A stretch of 64,000 nucleotides of DNA, taken from contig NZ_VTTL01000003.1 in assembly GCF_008364685.1 (NCBI RefSeq), forward strand, positions 248,001 through 312,000, read 5' to 3'. A model generated the notes under the pieces. The model did no database searches, was not told the origin of the DNA, and saw only the letters and a list, made by a program, of their open reading frames with translations. Of the stretch, positions 33,722 to 42,493 are shown one piece after another. Numbering within the stretch: position 1 is the stretch's first letter; each line of letters begins with the position of its first letter. Source of the stretch: Xanthobacter oligotrophicus (GTDB lineage Bacteria; Pseudomonadota; Alphaproteobacteria; Rhizobiales; Xanthobacteraceae). A program made the translations under genes and the position numbers.

Positions 33722-34929
33722 TCGCGCTCTATCTGCTGATCCTGGTGGATTCCATCAGCGCGACCGTCATCATCCCGCTGCTCGGCCCGCTGCTGATTGA
33801 TCCGGCGACGCTGGTGTTCCTGCCGGATGCGTCGTTGCCGCTGCGCAATTTCGTCAGCGGGCTGCTGGTGGCGACCTACGTCTTCCTGATGCTGTACATG
33901 GCGCCGGTGCTGGGGCGGCTGTCGGACCAGTGGGGCCGGCGGCCGGTGCTGCTGTTGTGCGGGGCCGGCGTGCTGCTCGGCAATCTTCTGGCCGGACTCG
34001 CCATCGACCTGCACCTGCTGCCTCTGCTGTTCCTCGGCCGGCTCATCGGCGGCGCCACCGCCGCCGCCCAGCCCACGGCGCAGGCGGCACTGGTGGATAC
34101 GGGCAGCAACAAGGCCCGGCTGCTGAGCTACAGCATGCTGTTCTCCTCACTCGGCTTCGTGCTCGGCCCCGTGGTGGCGTCCAGTCTGTCCACCATCTCC
34201 TTCTCCGCGCCGCTGCACCTGTGCACGGCGCTGACGCTCATCGCCCTCTTGCTGCTGTGGACCGGCTACCGGGAGGAGGACAAGCCCGGGCGCAAGGTCG
34301 ACTGGTCCACCATCTCCCTCTTTGAAGGCGTGCGCTGTTTCCGGGAGGCGGCGGGCGACAAGACGGTGCGCGGCATCCTCGGCGGCTTCCTGCTGATGCA
34401 GGTGGCGTGGGGCAGCTTCTTCGTCTTCGTCTCGGTCTATCTGATGGCCGCGCCCGGCCTGCAGCTGAGCCTGCACCAGGTGGGCGCCTTCATGTCCATC
34501 ATGGGGATCGGGTTCTGCATCTCCAACGGACTGGTGCAGCCGGCCCTGTCCGAGCGCTTCGGGATGCGCAGCCTCGCCGTGGCCGGGCTCGCCCTGAATG
34601 CGGCGAGCATGGTGCTGTGCCTTCTGCTGGGTTCGGCCTATCAGGCCTATGCGGCGGCGCTCATCGCCGGCATCACGGTCAACATCGCCTACCCCTCCAT
34701 CGTCACCATGCTGTCGGATCGCGTGCCGGCGGAGCGGCAGGGCTGGATCCTGGGCATGGTCGGATCGGCGGCGGCCATGGGGTGGGGGATTTCGTCGGTG
34801 ATCTCGGGCGCCCTGGGCGGGCTGGGCCAGGCCCTGCCGGTGGTGCTAGCGGCGGCGCTGATGGCGTCCGCCGCTCTGGCCATGACCGTGGCGGGCTCCG
34901 GCAGGACGACCGCCGACGCACCGGATTGA
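33718..34929 (+). CDS. MFS exporter coupled to the NRPS
   Basis: 403 residues, about 12 hydrophobic helices, with the MFS motif-A region GRLSDQWGRRPVL after helix 2 and RLIGGATAAAQPTAQAAL in helix 4, as in drug/proton antiporters. Its ATG overlaps the NRPS stop (ATGA), which points to export of the NRPS product. The insertion separates it from the NRPS promoter; expression now may depend on read-through from the element's heptose operon. Two hairpins follow the stop. Confidence 0.9.
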   Translation: MIALYLLILVDSISATVIIPLLGPLLIDPATLVFLPDASLPLRNFVSGLLVATYVFLMLYMAPVLGRLSDQWGRRPVLLLCGAGVLLGNLLAGLAIDLHLLPLLFLGRLIGGATAAAQPTAQAALVDTGSNKARLLSYSMLFSSLGFVLGPVVASSLSTISFSAPLHLCTALTLIALLLLWTGYREEDKPGRKVDWSTISLFEGVRCFREAAGDKTVRGILGGFLLMQVAWGSFFVFVSVYLMAAPGLQLSLHQVGAFMSIMGIGFCISNGLVQPALSERFGMRSLAVAGLALNAASMVLCLLLGSAYQAYAAALIAGITVNIAYPSIVTMLSDRVPAERQGWILGMVGSAAAMGWGISSVISGALGGLGQALPVVLAAALMASAALAMTVAGSGRTTADAPD

Positions 34930-34968
34930 GATCAAAGGCCCTCGCGCTTGACGCGCGGGCTTTTGATC
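34930..34968 (+). terminator. Hairpin terminator after the exporter gene
   Basis: GATCAAAGGCCC pairs with GGGCTTTTGATC (11 of 12) with further CGCGC pairing inside, starting at the base after the stop codon. A short T-run lies in the right arm. Confidence 0.7.
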
Positions 34969-34985
34969 AAGCCCGAGCATCCGTC

Positions 34986-35019
34986 GAGGGGCGAAATCGG
35001 CAAGCCTCAATCGCCCCTC
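34986..35019. terminator. Second hairpin between convergent genes
   Basis: GAGGGGCGA and TCGCCCCTC form a perfect 9-bp stem with a 16-base loop. It lies between the exporter and the convergent DUF1254 gene and may stop either transcript; no T-run is present. Confidence 0.45.
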
Positions 35020-35036
35020 GTGCTGCACCTCGGTGC

Positions 35037-36467
35037 TTAACCCACCTTGGTGACCGCCGGGATCACCCATGACCCGTCGAGGATGGAAGGCTTCTTCTCG
35101 TCCGGCCAATAGAGGCGGAGCATGAGGAGGAACTTGCCCTTGGGCGCCGGCAGCCAGTTCGCCTCCTTGTCCGCGCCCGGGGACTCATTCTGGATGTAGA
35201 TGACCAGGGAGCCGTCCTTCTCCAGCTTCGGATTGGTGCGAACGCTCATGGAGTAGCGGTTGATGGGATTGGCGACGAAGAAATAATCCTCGTCATACAT
35301 GGTCAACGACCAGAATCCCTTCACCGGGGGCAGTTGCCCCTTGGCAAAGCGCATCACATACCTGTTCGAGCCCTCGTAGGACCCTCCGGCCGCCGGCTTC
35401 AGCGACGTGGGATAGACCGCGTCCTGCGGGCGGTTGGCGCCAAGACCGATGGCGGTAATGAGCGCGCGCTGGATGTAGTTGGTGCCGTAGAGGCCGGTCT
35501 TCGTCGAGAAGCCCCAGCCATTGATGAGCTGGATGTCGCCATCGCTGAACTTGAAGTGCATCATGATGCGATCGAACGAGACCTGCGGCAGCCGCTTTTC
35601 CCACCGGGCGTCGATTGCCTTGCCGTCGAAGCTCTTGCCCGGCACGAGCCCGATCTTCGCGAAGCGCTCAAGGGCGGGGGCATCCTTCGGCGCCGGAGGA
35701 TTCTGCTTCATCAGCTCTGCGAGCAACGTAAAATACTCGGTGGCAGTGAGCTTGTTCACCTGCTCGCGGACCGCCGTCTTCATGTCGATGGCGGGGTCCA
35801 CCTTGCCCTCGGGCGGTGTCCAGTCCTTGCCGGCGCTGAGCGGATAAAGCTTGAACTGGTCCTGCAGCGCATGCACCGCAGCGTAGTCCTCGGGCGTGCC
35901 GGAGCAGTAGATGCGCCCCAGCAGCCACACCAGGCTGGTCGGTGACTTGAGCTGCTTCATCCCCGCCGGTACCGGCCCGCTCCAGTTCGGCCCGGAGATC
36001 AGGTAGGTCTGCGGCCCGGTCCCGGTGGTGCGCTTTCCGGGAACCTCGAACACGTCGGTCCATCCGCTGAGCAGGGGCAGAAGGAAATAGCGGTCCTTCA
36101 TGTCGGGGACGCTCAGCACCCAGGGCTCGGCGCCCACATCGAAGAAGGACGTGGTGTAGAGCGTATCTGCATTCGGCGCGGTCACGTCGCGGAACGTGGC
36201 ATCCGGGTAGGAGCGCAGCTTGATGAGCTGCCCCATGGGCGCCCGGGTGCCTTCCGGCTTTGCGACATTGGTGAAGACCCGCCGGGTCATCTCCATCGTG
36301 ACCAGGGGATAGCCGTAAACATAGGCGTCGGAGGCGATCTTGAAGTCCTCGACGCCCTCGACGAGGTCCGAGACGAGCCCGTCCCAGGCCAAGGCGGCCG
36401 AAGGCACCCCCACCGAAGCCAATAGTCCCAGCCCGCCGAATGCCGCTTCACGCCGCGTCAATTTCAT
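35037..36467 (-). CDS. Secreted DUF1254/DUF1214 protein
   Basis: 476 residues. A twin-arginine-like signal (KLTRREAAFGGLGLLASVGV, cleavage near ALA-W) is followed by DUF1254 (about 50-180, ASDAYVYGYPLV, NADTLYTTSFFDV) and DUF1214 (about 350-470, GFWSLTMYDEDYFFV). Such proteins are periplasmic and common, but their biochemical role is not established. ATG 36467 has AGGGAGG eight bases upstream. It follows the copper receptor gene by 150 bases in the same direction and might be co-transcribed with it. Confidence 0.88.
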   Translation of the reverse strand: MKLTRREAAFGGLGLLASVGVPSAALAWDGLVSDLVEGVEDFKIASDAYVYGYPLVTMEMTRRVFTNVAKPEGTRAPMGQLIKLRSYPDATFRDVTAPNADTLYTTSFFDVGAEPWVLSVPDMKDRYFLLPLLSGWTDVFEVPGKRTTGTGPQTYLISGPNWSGPVPAGMKQLKSPTSLVWLLGRIYCSGTPEDYAAVHALQDQFKLYPLSAGKDWTPPEGKVDPAIDMKTAVREQVNKLTATEYFTLLAELMKQNPPAPKDAPALERFAKIGLVPGKSFDGKAIDARWEKRLPQVSFDRIMMHFKFSDGDIQLINGWGFSTKTGLYGTNYIQRALITAIGLGANRPQDAVYPTSLKPAAGGSYEGSNRYVMRFAKGQLPPVKGFWSLTMYDEDYFFVANPINRYSMSVRTNPKLEKDGSLVIYIQNESPGADKEANWLPAPKGKFLLMLRLYWPDEKKPSILDGSWVIPAVTKVG

Positions 36468-36617
36468 GGCCGCCTCCCTTTCATTCAACACACCCGTCGG
36501 AATGCGCAGAAAAAGAGACTGAACCAAGGCCGCCGGGACCCGTTCTCACATGGACGTAGCGGCACCTTCCCATGCGCATGGCGAGGCGCCGCCCGACCGC
36601 TTGTCACCTTCGATCCT

Positions 36618-38846
36618 TCAGAACTTCACCGTGACCCGGGTGTTGAAGGAGCGGCCCATACCGGCCACCGGGTAGCCCCACGCAGCCGACGATCCCATCA
36701 TGCTGGCCACCTGGTAGTTCACCAGGTTCGCCCCGCCCAGCGGCAGGTCATAATTGGTGTCGAAGATGTTATCGACGCCGAAATCCACCTTCACCATGTC
36801 CAGCTCGTAGCTGGTGCGGAAGTTGAGCAGGGCATAGGCCGAGGTCTCAAGCTCGTTGCGCACCTGGCTCACCAGCGTCTTCGACGACACCAGCTGGAGC
36901 TCGAGGCTGGAAGACCAGTGGCCGAGGCTATGGTCGATGGCCACGACGCCGTTCAGCGGCATCATGTGGTAGAGATTGACGCCATCGGTCCTCTGGCCCT
37001 GCACGAAGTTCAGGCTGCCGCGAAACGCGCCCTTGCCGTAGGTTGCGTCGTCCCACAGCGCCAGCTTGCCGTCGATGTTGACGCCGTAGAGCCAGGCGTC
37101 GTGGTTGGCGAACTGCAGATAGACGAAATTGTTGGTGGTGGTCAGGTTGCCGGGCAGGTTGGGGCAGGTGGACAGGGCGCAGCGGTCGGCGTCGATATAG
37201 TCCAGCACATAGCTGTAATAGGGCGAGACCCGCAGCTCCCACACCTTCTTCGCCGGGTCGTGCCAGGTGGCGGTGAAGCTCACCGTGTGCGCCGCCTCCG
37301 GCACCAGATCCAGATTGCCCACATAGCCGTTGCCGTCGCCGAACCAGCCGATCATGCTCATGGCCATAGCGTTGGTGGACCAGGCGTAGCGCTCGTAGAA
37401 GTTCGGCGAGCGCGTCTTGCGGGCAAGGCCCAGCTCGTAGAGGCTGGACTCATTGGCCTCGTAGCGCAGGATCGCGGAGGCATCCACATTGAAATCGGTG
37501 CGGGCATGGTCCTGCGCATTGAAGAGCGCGGCGTTCTGCCCGTACATCATTTCGTTGTAGCCCTGTACGTCTCCGGTATTCATCCAGACGATGTCGTTGC
37601 GCAGGCCGAACACCGCGGTCCACTTGTCATCGATGTGGCGCTCCCACTCGCCGAAGGTGCCGAGGCGGAGCCGCTGGCCGTTGTTGATGGTGATGAAGGT
37701 GTCCGGCCCCATCATCATGGAGCCCTCCACCGGGGGCCACCAGTCGTCGAGGTTGTTGTAGTAGAGCTCGTTGCCGAGGCGGATGACATCGTGGGCCGAC
37801 ACCCCGAACGTCCCCTTCACGGCATAGCCGAGATCAGTGCTGCGCGTCTCCATGGGCATGTCGCCGCTCTTGTCCGGCTCGATGAAGCCCATAGTGTGCC
37901 GCACGCGATTGGCGAACACGGTCGCCTCCAGCTTGCCCCAGTCGAACAGCCCCTCGTAGCGGGCATTGCCGAAGATGCTCTTGTTCTCCACCAGGTCCAT
38001 GTACTGGTTGACGTAACCCTCCGAGGGAATGAACTGCCCGCCGATCTGGAAAGTGAACAGCTGGTCCTGCAACTTCTTCGAGACGCTCAGGGCATGGTTC
38101 TGCGTCTCATACATGGTGGACTTGATGGTGGTGCCATCGCCCGCCGTATAGTCGCTCGCCCGCGCCCAGCCACCGGTGTAGGTGACGCTGGTGTCCTCGT
38201 TGGACACGGTGACGTTGGCATCGACGCCATAGCCGTCGCCGTTGCTGCGGTAGAAGCCGGAGACGCTGCCGTGGGTGGTCAGCGCCTGCCCGGGCGTGAA
38301 CTGTGCCGGGGCGACGGACACATCCACCTTCGCGCCCGTGTAGTCGCCGCCGACGCTCACCGGCGCGGTCCCCATGTAGACCCGCGCGCCGGCGATCATC
38401 GCCGGGTTGACGAAGGACAGGGGCGGATTCATCTCGTTCGGGCAGGCGAGGCCGAACAGCATGCCGTTGATGGAGACCTGCACCCGGTCCGCCCCCATGC
38501 CGTTGACGGCCGGCAGGCTCGACACGCCGCCGGCGCCCCAGGCCGCGCCACCCGGAATCCGGCTGATGAGCGAACCCGAATCGCTGGTCGAGAGGGTCGC
38601 GCCCTGGGCCTGTGCGCCCGATATGGTCGCGGTGTCGGCCGGGGTGAACGGACCGTCGGATGCGCCTCCCGCCGTGGTGGACGGGGTGTCGGAGCGGACC
38701 ACCACGGTGGGCAGTTCCACCGCGCTCTGCGCACGCGCGCCGGAGGTCAGGAGCGGCGCCATGCACAGGATGGCAAGCGAGGGCCGCACCAGCGCGCTTG
38801 TCAGATGCAAGGCGCGACGCAGGGTGTTTCGGGATTGAATCGGCAT
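36618..38846 (-). CDS. TonB-dependent copper receptor, OprC/NosA-like
   Basis: 742 residues. After a signal peptide (ending GARA-QS) come the plug, with VSSLPAVNGMGADRVQVSIN (first 20 residues of the motif), and then CPNEMNPPLSFVNP. This matches the Cys-x-x-x-Met-Asn-Pro-Pro-Leu-Ser copper-site region of OprC. A 22-strand barrel ends in an aromatic-type C-terminus (NTRVTVKF). It would import copper or chalkophore-free copper across the outer membrane. ATG 38846 was chosen as the start of the signal peptide. Its neighbours (DUF2946, CopC-CopD, PCuAC) support copper rather than cobalamin, despite the nearby B12 riboswitch. Confidence 0.88.
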   Translation of the reverse strand: MPIQSRNTLRRALHLTSALVRPSLAILCMAPLLTSGARAQSAVELPTVVVRSDTPSTTAGGASDGPFTPADTATISGAQAQGATLSTSDSGSLISRIPGGAAWGAGGVSSLPAVNGMGADRVQVSINGMLFGLACPNEMNPPLSFVNPAMIAGARVYMGTAPVSVGGDYTGAKVDVSVAPAQFTPGQALTTHGSVSGFYRSNGDGYGVDANVTVSNEDTSVTYTGGWARASDYTAGDGTTIKSTMYETQNHALSVSKKLQDQLFTFQIGGQFIPSEGYVNQYMDLVENKSIFGNARYEGLFDWGKLEATVFANRVRHTMGFIEPDKSGDMPMETRSTDLGYAVKGTFGVSAHDVIRLGNELYYNNLDDWWPPVEGSMMMGPDTFITINNGQRLRLGTFGEWERHIDDKWTAVFGLRNDIVWMNTGDVQGYNEMMYGQNAALFNAQDHARTDFNVDASAILRYEANESSLYELGLARKTRSPNFYERYAWSTNAMAMSMIGWFGDGNGYVGNLDLVPEAAHTVSFTATWHDPAKKVWELRVSPYYSYVLDYIDADRCALSTCPNLPGNLTTTNNFVYLQFANHDAWLYGVNIDGKLALWDDATYGKGAFRGSLNFVQGQRTDGVNLYHMMPLNGVVAIDHSLGHWSSSLELQLVSSKTLVSQVRNELETSAYALLNFRTSYELDMVKVDFGVDNIFDTNYDLPLGGANLVNYQVASMMGSSAAWGYPVAGMGRSFNTRVTVKF

Positions 38847-38979
38847 GGGACGGTCCAGGCTGCCGACGGCAGGACGTGCGCTGCGCCGGCTGCGACGAGC
38901 CGCACGCGCGCAAACGTCTTCCGACGTCTCGGCGATAAAGGAGGGTGTTGGTGGTACGCGCGGCGGGCGCGCGGCGGTC

Positions 38980-39363
38980 CTAGGCCTGGGCCGGCGGCGC
39001 GCGGGGCTGGAACGGGAGGGCGACGGACTGGCCCTGAAGCGAACTGCGCAGGATCGCCTGGAAGTGCAGTTCGATGGCAACGCGATCGATCACCGCCGTC
39101 ATCACCGGCGGCGGCAGAACCGCCACATCGGTGCGGGACAGGCAGAGCGGGCAGTGGACGATGGATTTCGCGGCGCCGCCGTCATCCGATTGCGCGTCCG
39201 ACGACGCGTCGGAGTGGCAGAACGCCGTGATGGCATCAGCGCCGGCAAGCGAGACCGAGGCCATCAGGGCGCTGGTCAGGACGATCTGGAAGACAAGGGC
39301 ATAGGCCGCCGCGAACGCAGCGATCCAGCCGATCCCCCATGCCTGTCTGCGCCGCCTGATCAT
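38980..39363 (-). CDS. DUF2946 protein with Cys motifs
   Basis: 127 residues. One N-terminal hydrophobic segment (IGWIAAFAAAYALVFQIVL) could be a signal anchor. A central region carries AFCHSD and CPLCLS, and the C-terminal part has no recognised fold. DUF2946 proteins accompany copper receptors and PCuAC genes and are suspected of periplasmic copper handling. It lies 133 bases upstream of the receptor gene in the same direction and probably heads that operon. Confidence 0.8.
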   Translation of the reverse strand: MIRRRRQAWGIGWIAAFAAAYALVFQIVLTSALMASVSLAGADAITAFCHSDASSDAQSDDGGAAKSIVHCPLCLSRTDVAVLPPPVMTAVIDRVAIELHFQAILRSSLQGQSVALPFQPRAPPAQA

Positions 39364-39658
39364 CAGATCCCTTCCCCCACGGGAAGGTCTAACATGCCAC
39401 CTGCCAAAAGGAAACGCCGCGAACCGCGACCGATGGGCCGCCGGCGGCGAAGATCTCGAGGATGGCACCAGACGTTCGGGAGGCCGGACGGTTCAACAGC
39501 GCCCGGCTGTTCTGGCGAAGGTCGGCCGGTCGAGCGCGGCGACGGCTGGAGCATCTTCAATACACGCAAGTTTACGGGAAATGATCTTCCCGCTTCGAGC
39601 ATGGCGCTTCTCCACGCGATCTGCGCGGCCGAGCAGCATTCGGGCGGCGGTCCGTGCC
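39364..39658. other. Gene-free upstream region of the DUF2946-receptor operon
   Basis: About 295 bases with no supported gene on either strand. Apart from the operator-like repeat at its left end I see no clear structure. Confidence 0.5.
39370..39387. promoter_or_regulatory. Candidate copper-responsive (CueR/HmrR-like) operator
   Basis: CCTTCCC-CCAC-GGGAAGG is a perfect 7-bp inverted repeat six bases before the DUF2946 start codon. On the minus strand it reads ACCTTCCCGTGGGGGAAGG, close to the ACCTTCC-N7-GGAAGGT sites of CueR/HmrR. It lies very close to the start codon, which would need a short or absent leader. Confidence 0.4.
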
Positions 39659-39693
39659 AAAAAAGGAACGGCGGCACCCTAGGGGATGCCGCC
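39659..39693 (-). terminator. Rho-independent terminator of cbiM
   Basis: On the minus strand GGCGGCA and TGCCGCC pair perfectly around a nearly palindromic CCCTAGGGG loop, followed by a T-rich run with six consecutive T. It is 23 bases after the cbiM stop. Confidence 0.85.
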
Positions 39694-39715
39694 GCCTCAT
39701 GGGATGGAAAGCCGA

Positions 39716-40393
39716 TCAGGCGGCGTTGAAGAGCCGGCGCTCGAACAGCGGGCTGCCCTTCAGGCCACTAAGCGCCTTGGCCGCCGCGAGCACGGCGAGA
39801 TCCACCAGCGGCTCGACGATGATGACCAGCAGGTAGGCGCCGCCGAAGGAGCCGATGGAGGCGGCATTCTCGGCAGTGAAGCCCTGGCCGTAGAAGGCCC
39901 AGAACGCCACCCAGGCGACGATGCCGGCCTGGTAGGTGGTGGAGAGCGCGAGAGCCTGGCGATACTTCAGGTCCACATAGGGCGTGTTCGGCGCGATGAC
40001 CTTGGGCGCCAGCGCCGTCAGCGCGAACAGCGGAACCAGCAGGGTGGTCACGTTCATGCCGAACTGCGGCAGGTCGAAGGGCGCGAAGAACAGGCCCTGG
40101 ACCAGCAGGCCGAGGGCAAGGCCGAAGGCGGCGGGCGCAGCCCCCAGAATGAGGAACAGGGTGGAGCCCAGGATGAGGTGCACTTCGGAGACACCCACCG
40201 GATAATGCGGCAGCACCTCGAAGAAGGAGAAGACGAGGGCGGTGGCCACGGCGCTGCGCGTCAGCAGGGACACGGCGCCGCGCTCGCGCACGGCCTCGAA
40301 GGCGAGCTTCAGCGTGTAGCCGCCGGCACCGGCGGCCGTCACATAGCTCAGCCAGATCTTTCCGCTGTCCACAAGGCCAGGTTCGATATGCAT
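39716..40393 (-). CDS. CbiM-type cobalt transporter membrane subunit
   Basis: 225 residues, about six to seven membrane helices. It begins MHIEPGLV (CbiM proteins start with a metal-binding Met-His) and contains PVGVSEVHLILGSTLFLILG and FDLPQFGMNVTTLLVPLF. No CbiN, CbiQ or CbiO gene is adjacent, so it works alone or with subunits elsewhere. ATG 40393 was chosen because GGAG lies six bases upstream and it gives the conserved N-terminus; an in-frame ATG at 40405 is possible. Expression should be shut off by cobalamin through the riboswitch directly upstream. Confidence 0.85.
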   Translation of the reverse strand: MHIEPGLVDSGKIWLSYVTAAGAGGYTLKLAFEAVRERGAVSLLTRSAVATALVFSFFEVLPHYPVGVSEVHLILGSTLFLILGAAPAAFGLALGLLVQGLFFAPFDLPQFGMNVTTLLVPLFALTALAPKVIAPNTPYVDLKYRQALALSTTYQAGIVAWVAFWAFYGQGFTAENAASIGSFGGAYLLVIIVEPLVDLAVLAAAKALSGLKGSPLFERRLFNAA

Positions 40394-40442
40394 TGAAAGC
40401 TCCATTGCCGTCTCACCCGACGGCGTGAGGGTGAACACATGC

Positions 40443-40643
40443 CCATGGTCGGTCTCCTGACTTGCGGGTCGTCGCAACCATCCGCCTTCCCAGACCCGCC
40501 TCGAAAGGCATGGGTCCAGTGGCATCGTGGAAGGCCACTCGCCGCTCACAGTCGCGGGGGCGGTCGGGGCTTCGGGCGGTCAGGCCCTTCCCCATTCCCA
40601 GATCCATCGGAGCGCGTCGCCGTACGCCGATGGAAAACCATGT
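40443..40643 (-). promoter_or_regulatory. Cobalamin riboswitch controlling cbiM
   Basis: On the minus strand the segment contains the B12-box form AGTCAGGAGACC (40449-40460), a GGGTCTGGGAAGG element, a central AGTGGCCTTCC region, and outer ends CATGGT and ACCATG that pair as P1. The size, about 200 nt, and order of elements match the AdoCbl riboswitch class. It ends 50 bases before the cbiM start, leaving room for an expression platform that would mask the ribosome site when B12 is bound. Confidence 0.9.
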
Positions 40644-40738
40644 GCAGGTGCAGCAGCGGATAATCGGCGGTTCCTGTCAAGCCTGATCGCCGAGAAACGC
40701 CCACTACGCAGGCGTTCCAAAGGCCTGCCCTTGAGGGT

Positions 40739-42475
40739 TCAGGGGCGGATCTCGATCTCGCCGCTCAGCGCGCTGGGCGCGCCATCCGGGCCGAGGATCT
40801 CGATGCCGACGGACCAGCGGCCGCCTTGGGGAAGGGTGATGTCATCGACGCGCCAGGTGCCGTCTCCCGGCTTCGTCGCCGGGCGCCGGATCGGCCCGAT
40901 GCCGGCCGCGGGATTGGACAGGATGAGCGTCACCCCCTTGGCGTCGAGCGGGCCGAACTCCCCCGTCAGGACGACGATGGAGGCGCTGACCGGACCGGCA
41001 CGGCCCGGCGCGATGGACAGGTCCGCCATGGCCGCGCCCGTGTGGATATGCACCGAGGCCGGCTCCGCCGCGATCACCGCCAGCACGCGGGGCGGCGGCG
41101 TGAAGCGCCACACCGCCGCCACCGCGAAGATCGCGAAAATGAGGACGATCTCGGCGCGGATGGACCGGCGCAGGCGCGCGATCGCCGTCGCCTCTCCCCG
41201 CTCGGCAGGGGCCGTCAGCCTGACCCGGTTGACGACCGCCAGGGCGAACAGCGGAACGAGCAAACCCGCCTTCACCAGCAGCACCGCGCCATAAGCTGTG
41301 GTCCAGAGCGCATCGAGGCTGCCCAGTTGGATGACCGCCAGCATCAGGCCCGCCGCGACCAGGGGCAGCACCGCGAACGGCGCAAGGACCGAGAAGCAAC
41401 GCAGGGCCGCTGCCGCATCGGGCGATCGCGACGCGAACGCGGCGCCCAGGGGAATGAGCGCCCCGGCCCAGACCGCGATCCCCACGGCGTGCAGGAACAC
41501 GGCCGGCCGGGTCAACCCTTGCGGGTGCGCTGCGCTGGCATGGCCGCTGGCGGCGAGCGCGCATCCCGCCAGGAGCAGCGCGGCGAGAGACAGGAGCTTG
41601 CCCGCGATACCCTTCAGCCCGAAGGCGCCCAGCCCCAAGGCGAGAGCCAGCAGCGCCAGTTGCGCGGTCACACCGTAGCTGGTCGAGAAGCCCGCCCGCC
41701 ATACCACCGGCTCGGGCAGGTTTCGCAGTGTCGCGCCGAGGGCATCGAGCCCCTGGACCCCGACCGAGAGCGGCACGGCCACAAGGCCGGCGACGATCAC
41801 CCCTGCGCCGAGGCGCGTCGCCAATCGCGACGGGGCGCCGATCCAGTTGGCGAAGAAGGCCCCGCCAACACCCACGAACAGCCCGGCATAGAGGGTGAAC
41901 CTCGCGAGCCAGATGGCCATGCGCACCGGCCAGTCGATGACATCCACGGCGGCGGCGGAGACGCCGGGGCTGGGCGCTCCGATGGAGAAGACCACCGCGC
42001 CGCCCACCGGATGGCCATCGTCCGAGACCACGCGCCACGCCAGCACATGGGTGCCGTTCGGCAGGCCTGCGGGCGCCTCCACATCGAGCGTCGCGCCCCA
42101 CTGCACGAAGCGGTCGAGGGTGACGGCCGCGCCATCCGGCCCGACGAGACGCAGCACCAGCGGGGATATGGGCTCGCTGAAGGTGAGCACGAAAGCCCGG
42201 GGTTCGCGCGCCACCATGGCGCCGTCGGCGGGCTCGGAGTGGACCAGCGAGGCATGGGCCAGCGCGTCGCCGGCGAAAGCCAGTGCGCCGACCATAATCA
42301 GCAAGGCTTGCAGGAGGCGCCGCACGCCCGCCGCGACAGCGGCCTTCCCGCCGGCAGCAGGGCGCGCGACGGAATGAACGGTGAACTGCCGCGGCAGGCA
42401 GCGGATGGTTGCCACCATGGCGGCAACCACACCCGTCAGCACCGCTCGCTTGCTGCGAGAGGGGCGCATGTGCAT
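40739..42475 (-). CDS. CopC-CopD fusion copper-resistance protein
   Basis: About 578 residues. The N-terminal CopC domain starts after a signal at HASLVHSEPADGAMV, with the copper-binding N-terminal histidine and a DDGHPVGG motif. CopD follows with about eight membrane helices (about 190-460, including ASGHASAAHPQG with paired histidines). A C-terminal beta-type periplasmic domain (about 470-578, FixH/YtkA-like) ends the chain. It moves copper between periplasm and cytoplasm. ATG 42475 and GTG 42487 are both possible starts; AAAAGG favours the former. It is just downstream of the PCuAC gene and co-transcribed with it. Confidence 0.9.
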   Translation of the reverse strand: MHMRPSRSKRAVLTGVVAAMVATIRCLPRQFTVHSVARPAAGGKAAVAAGVRRLLQALLIMVGALAFAGDALAHASLVHSEPADGAMVAREPRAFVLTFSEPISPLVLRLVGPDGAAVTLDRFVQWGATLDVEAPAGLPNGTHVLAWRVVSDDGHPVGGAVVFSIGAPSPGVSAAAVDVIDWPVRMAIWLARFTLYAGLFVGVGGAFFANWIGAPSRLATRLGAGVIVAGLVAVPLSVGVQGLDALGATLRNLPEPVVWRAGFSTSYGVTAQLALLALALGLGAFGLKGIAGKLLSLAALLLAGCALAASGHASAAHPQGLTRPAVFLHAVGIAVWAGALIPLGAAFASRSPDAAAALRCFSVLAPFAVLPLVAAGLMLAVIQLGSLDALWTTAYGAVLLVKAGLLVPLFALAVVNRVRLTAPAERGEATAIARLRRSIRAEIVLIFAIFAVAAVWRFTPPPRVLAVIAAEPASVHIHTGAAMADLSIAPGRAGPVSASIVVLTGEFGPLDAKGVTLILSNPAAGIGPIRRPATKPGDGTWRVDDITLPQGGRWSVGIEILGPDGAPSALSGEIEIRP

Positions 42476-42493
42476 CGACTGATGCACCTTTTC

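Noticed and set aside
36618-38846. TonB receptor as a cobalamin (BtuB-type) transporter because of the nearby B12 riboswitch
   Set aside because: The CPNEMNPPLS copper-site motif and copper gene neighbours fit OprC; the riboswitch is placed to control cbiM only.
36918-39230. 770-codon plus-strand frame opposite the copper receptor
   Set aside because: Antisense shadow of the receptor gene, low-complexity composition and no family motifs.
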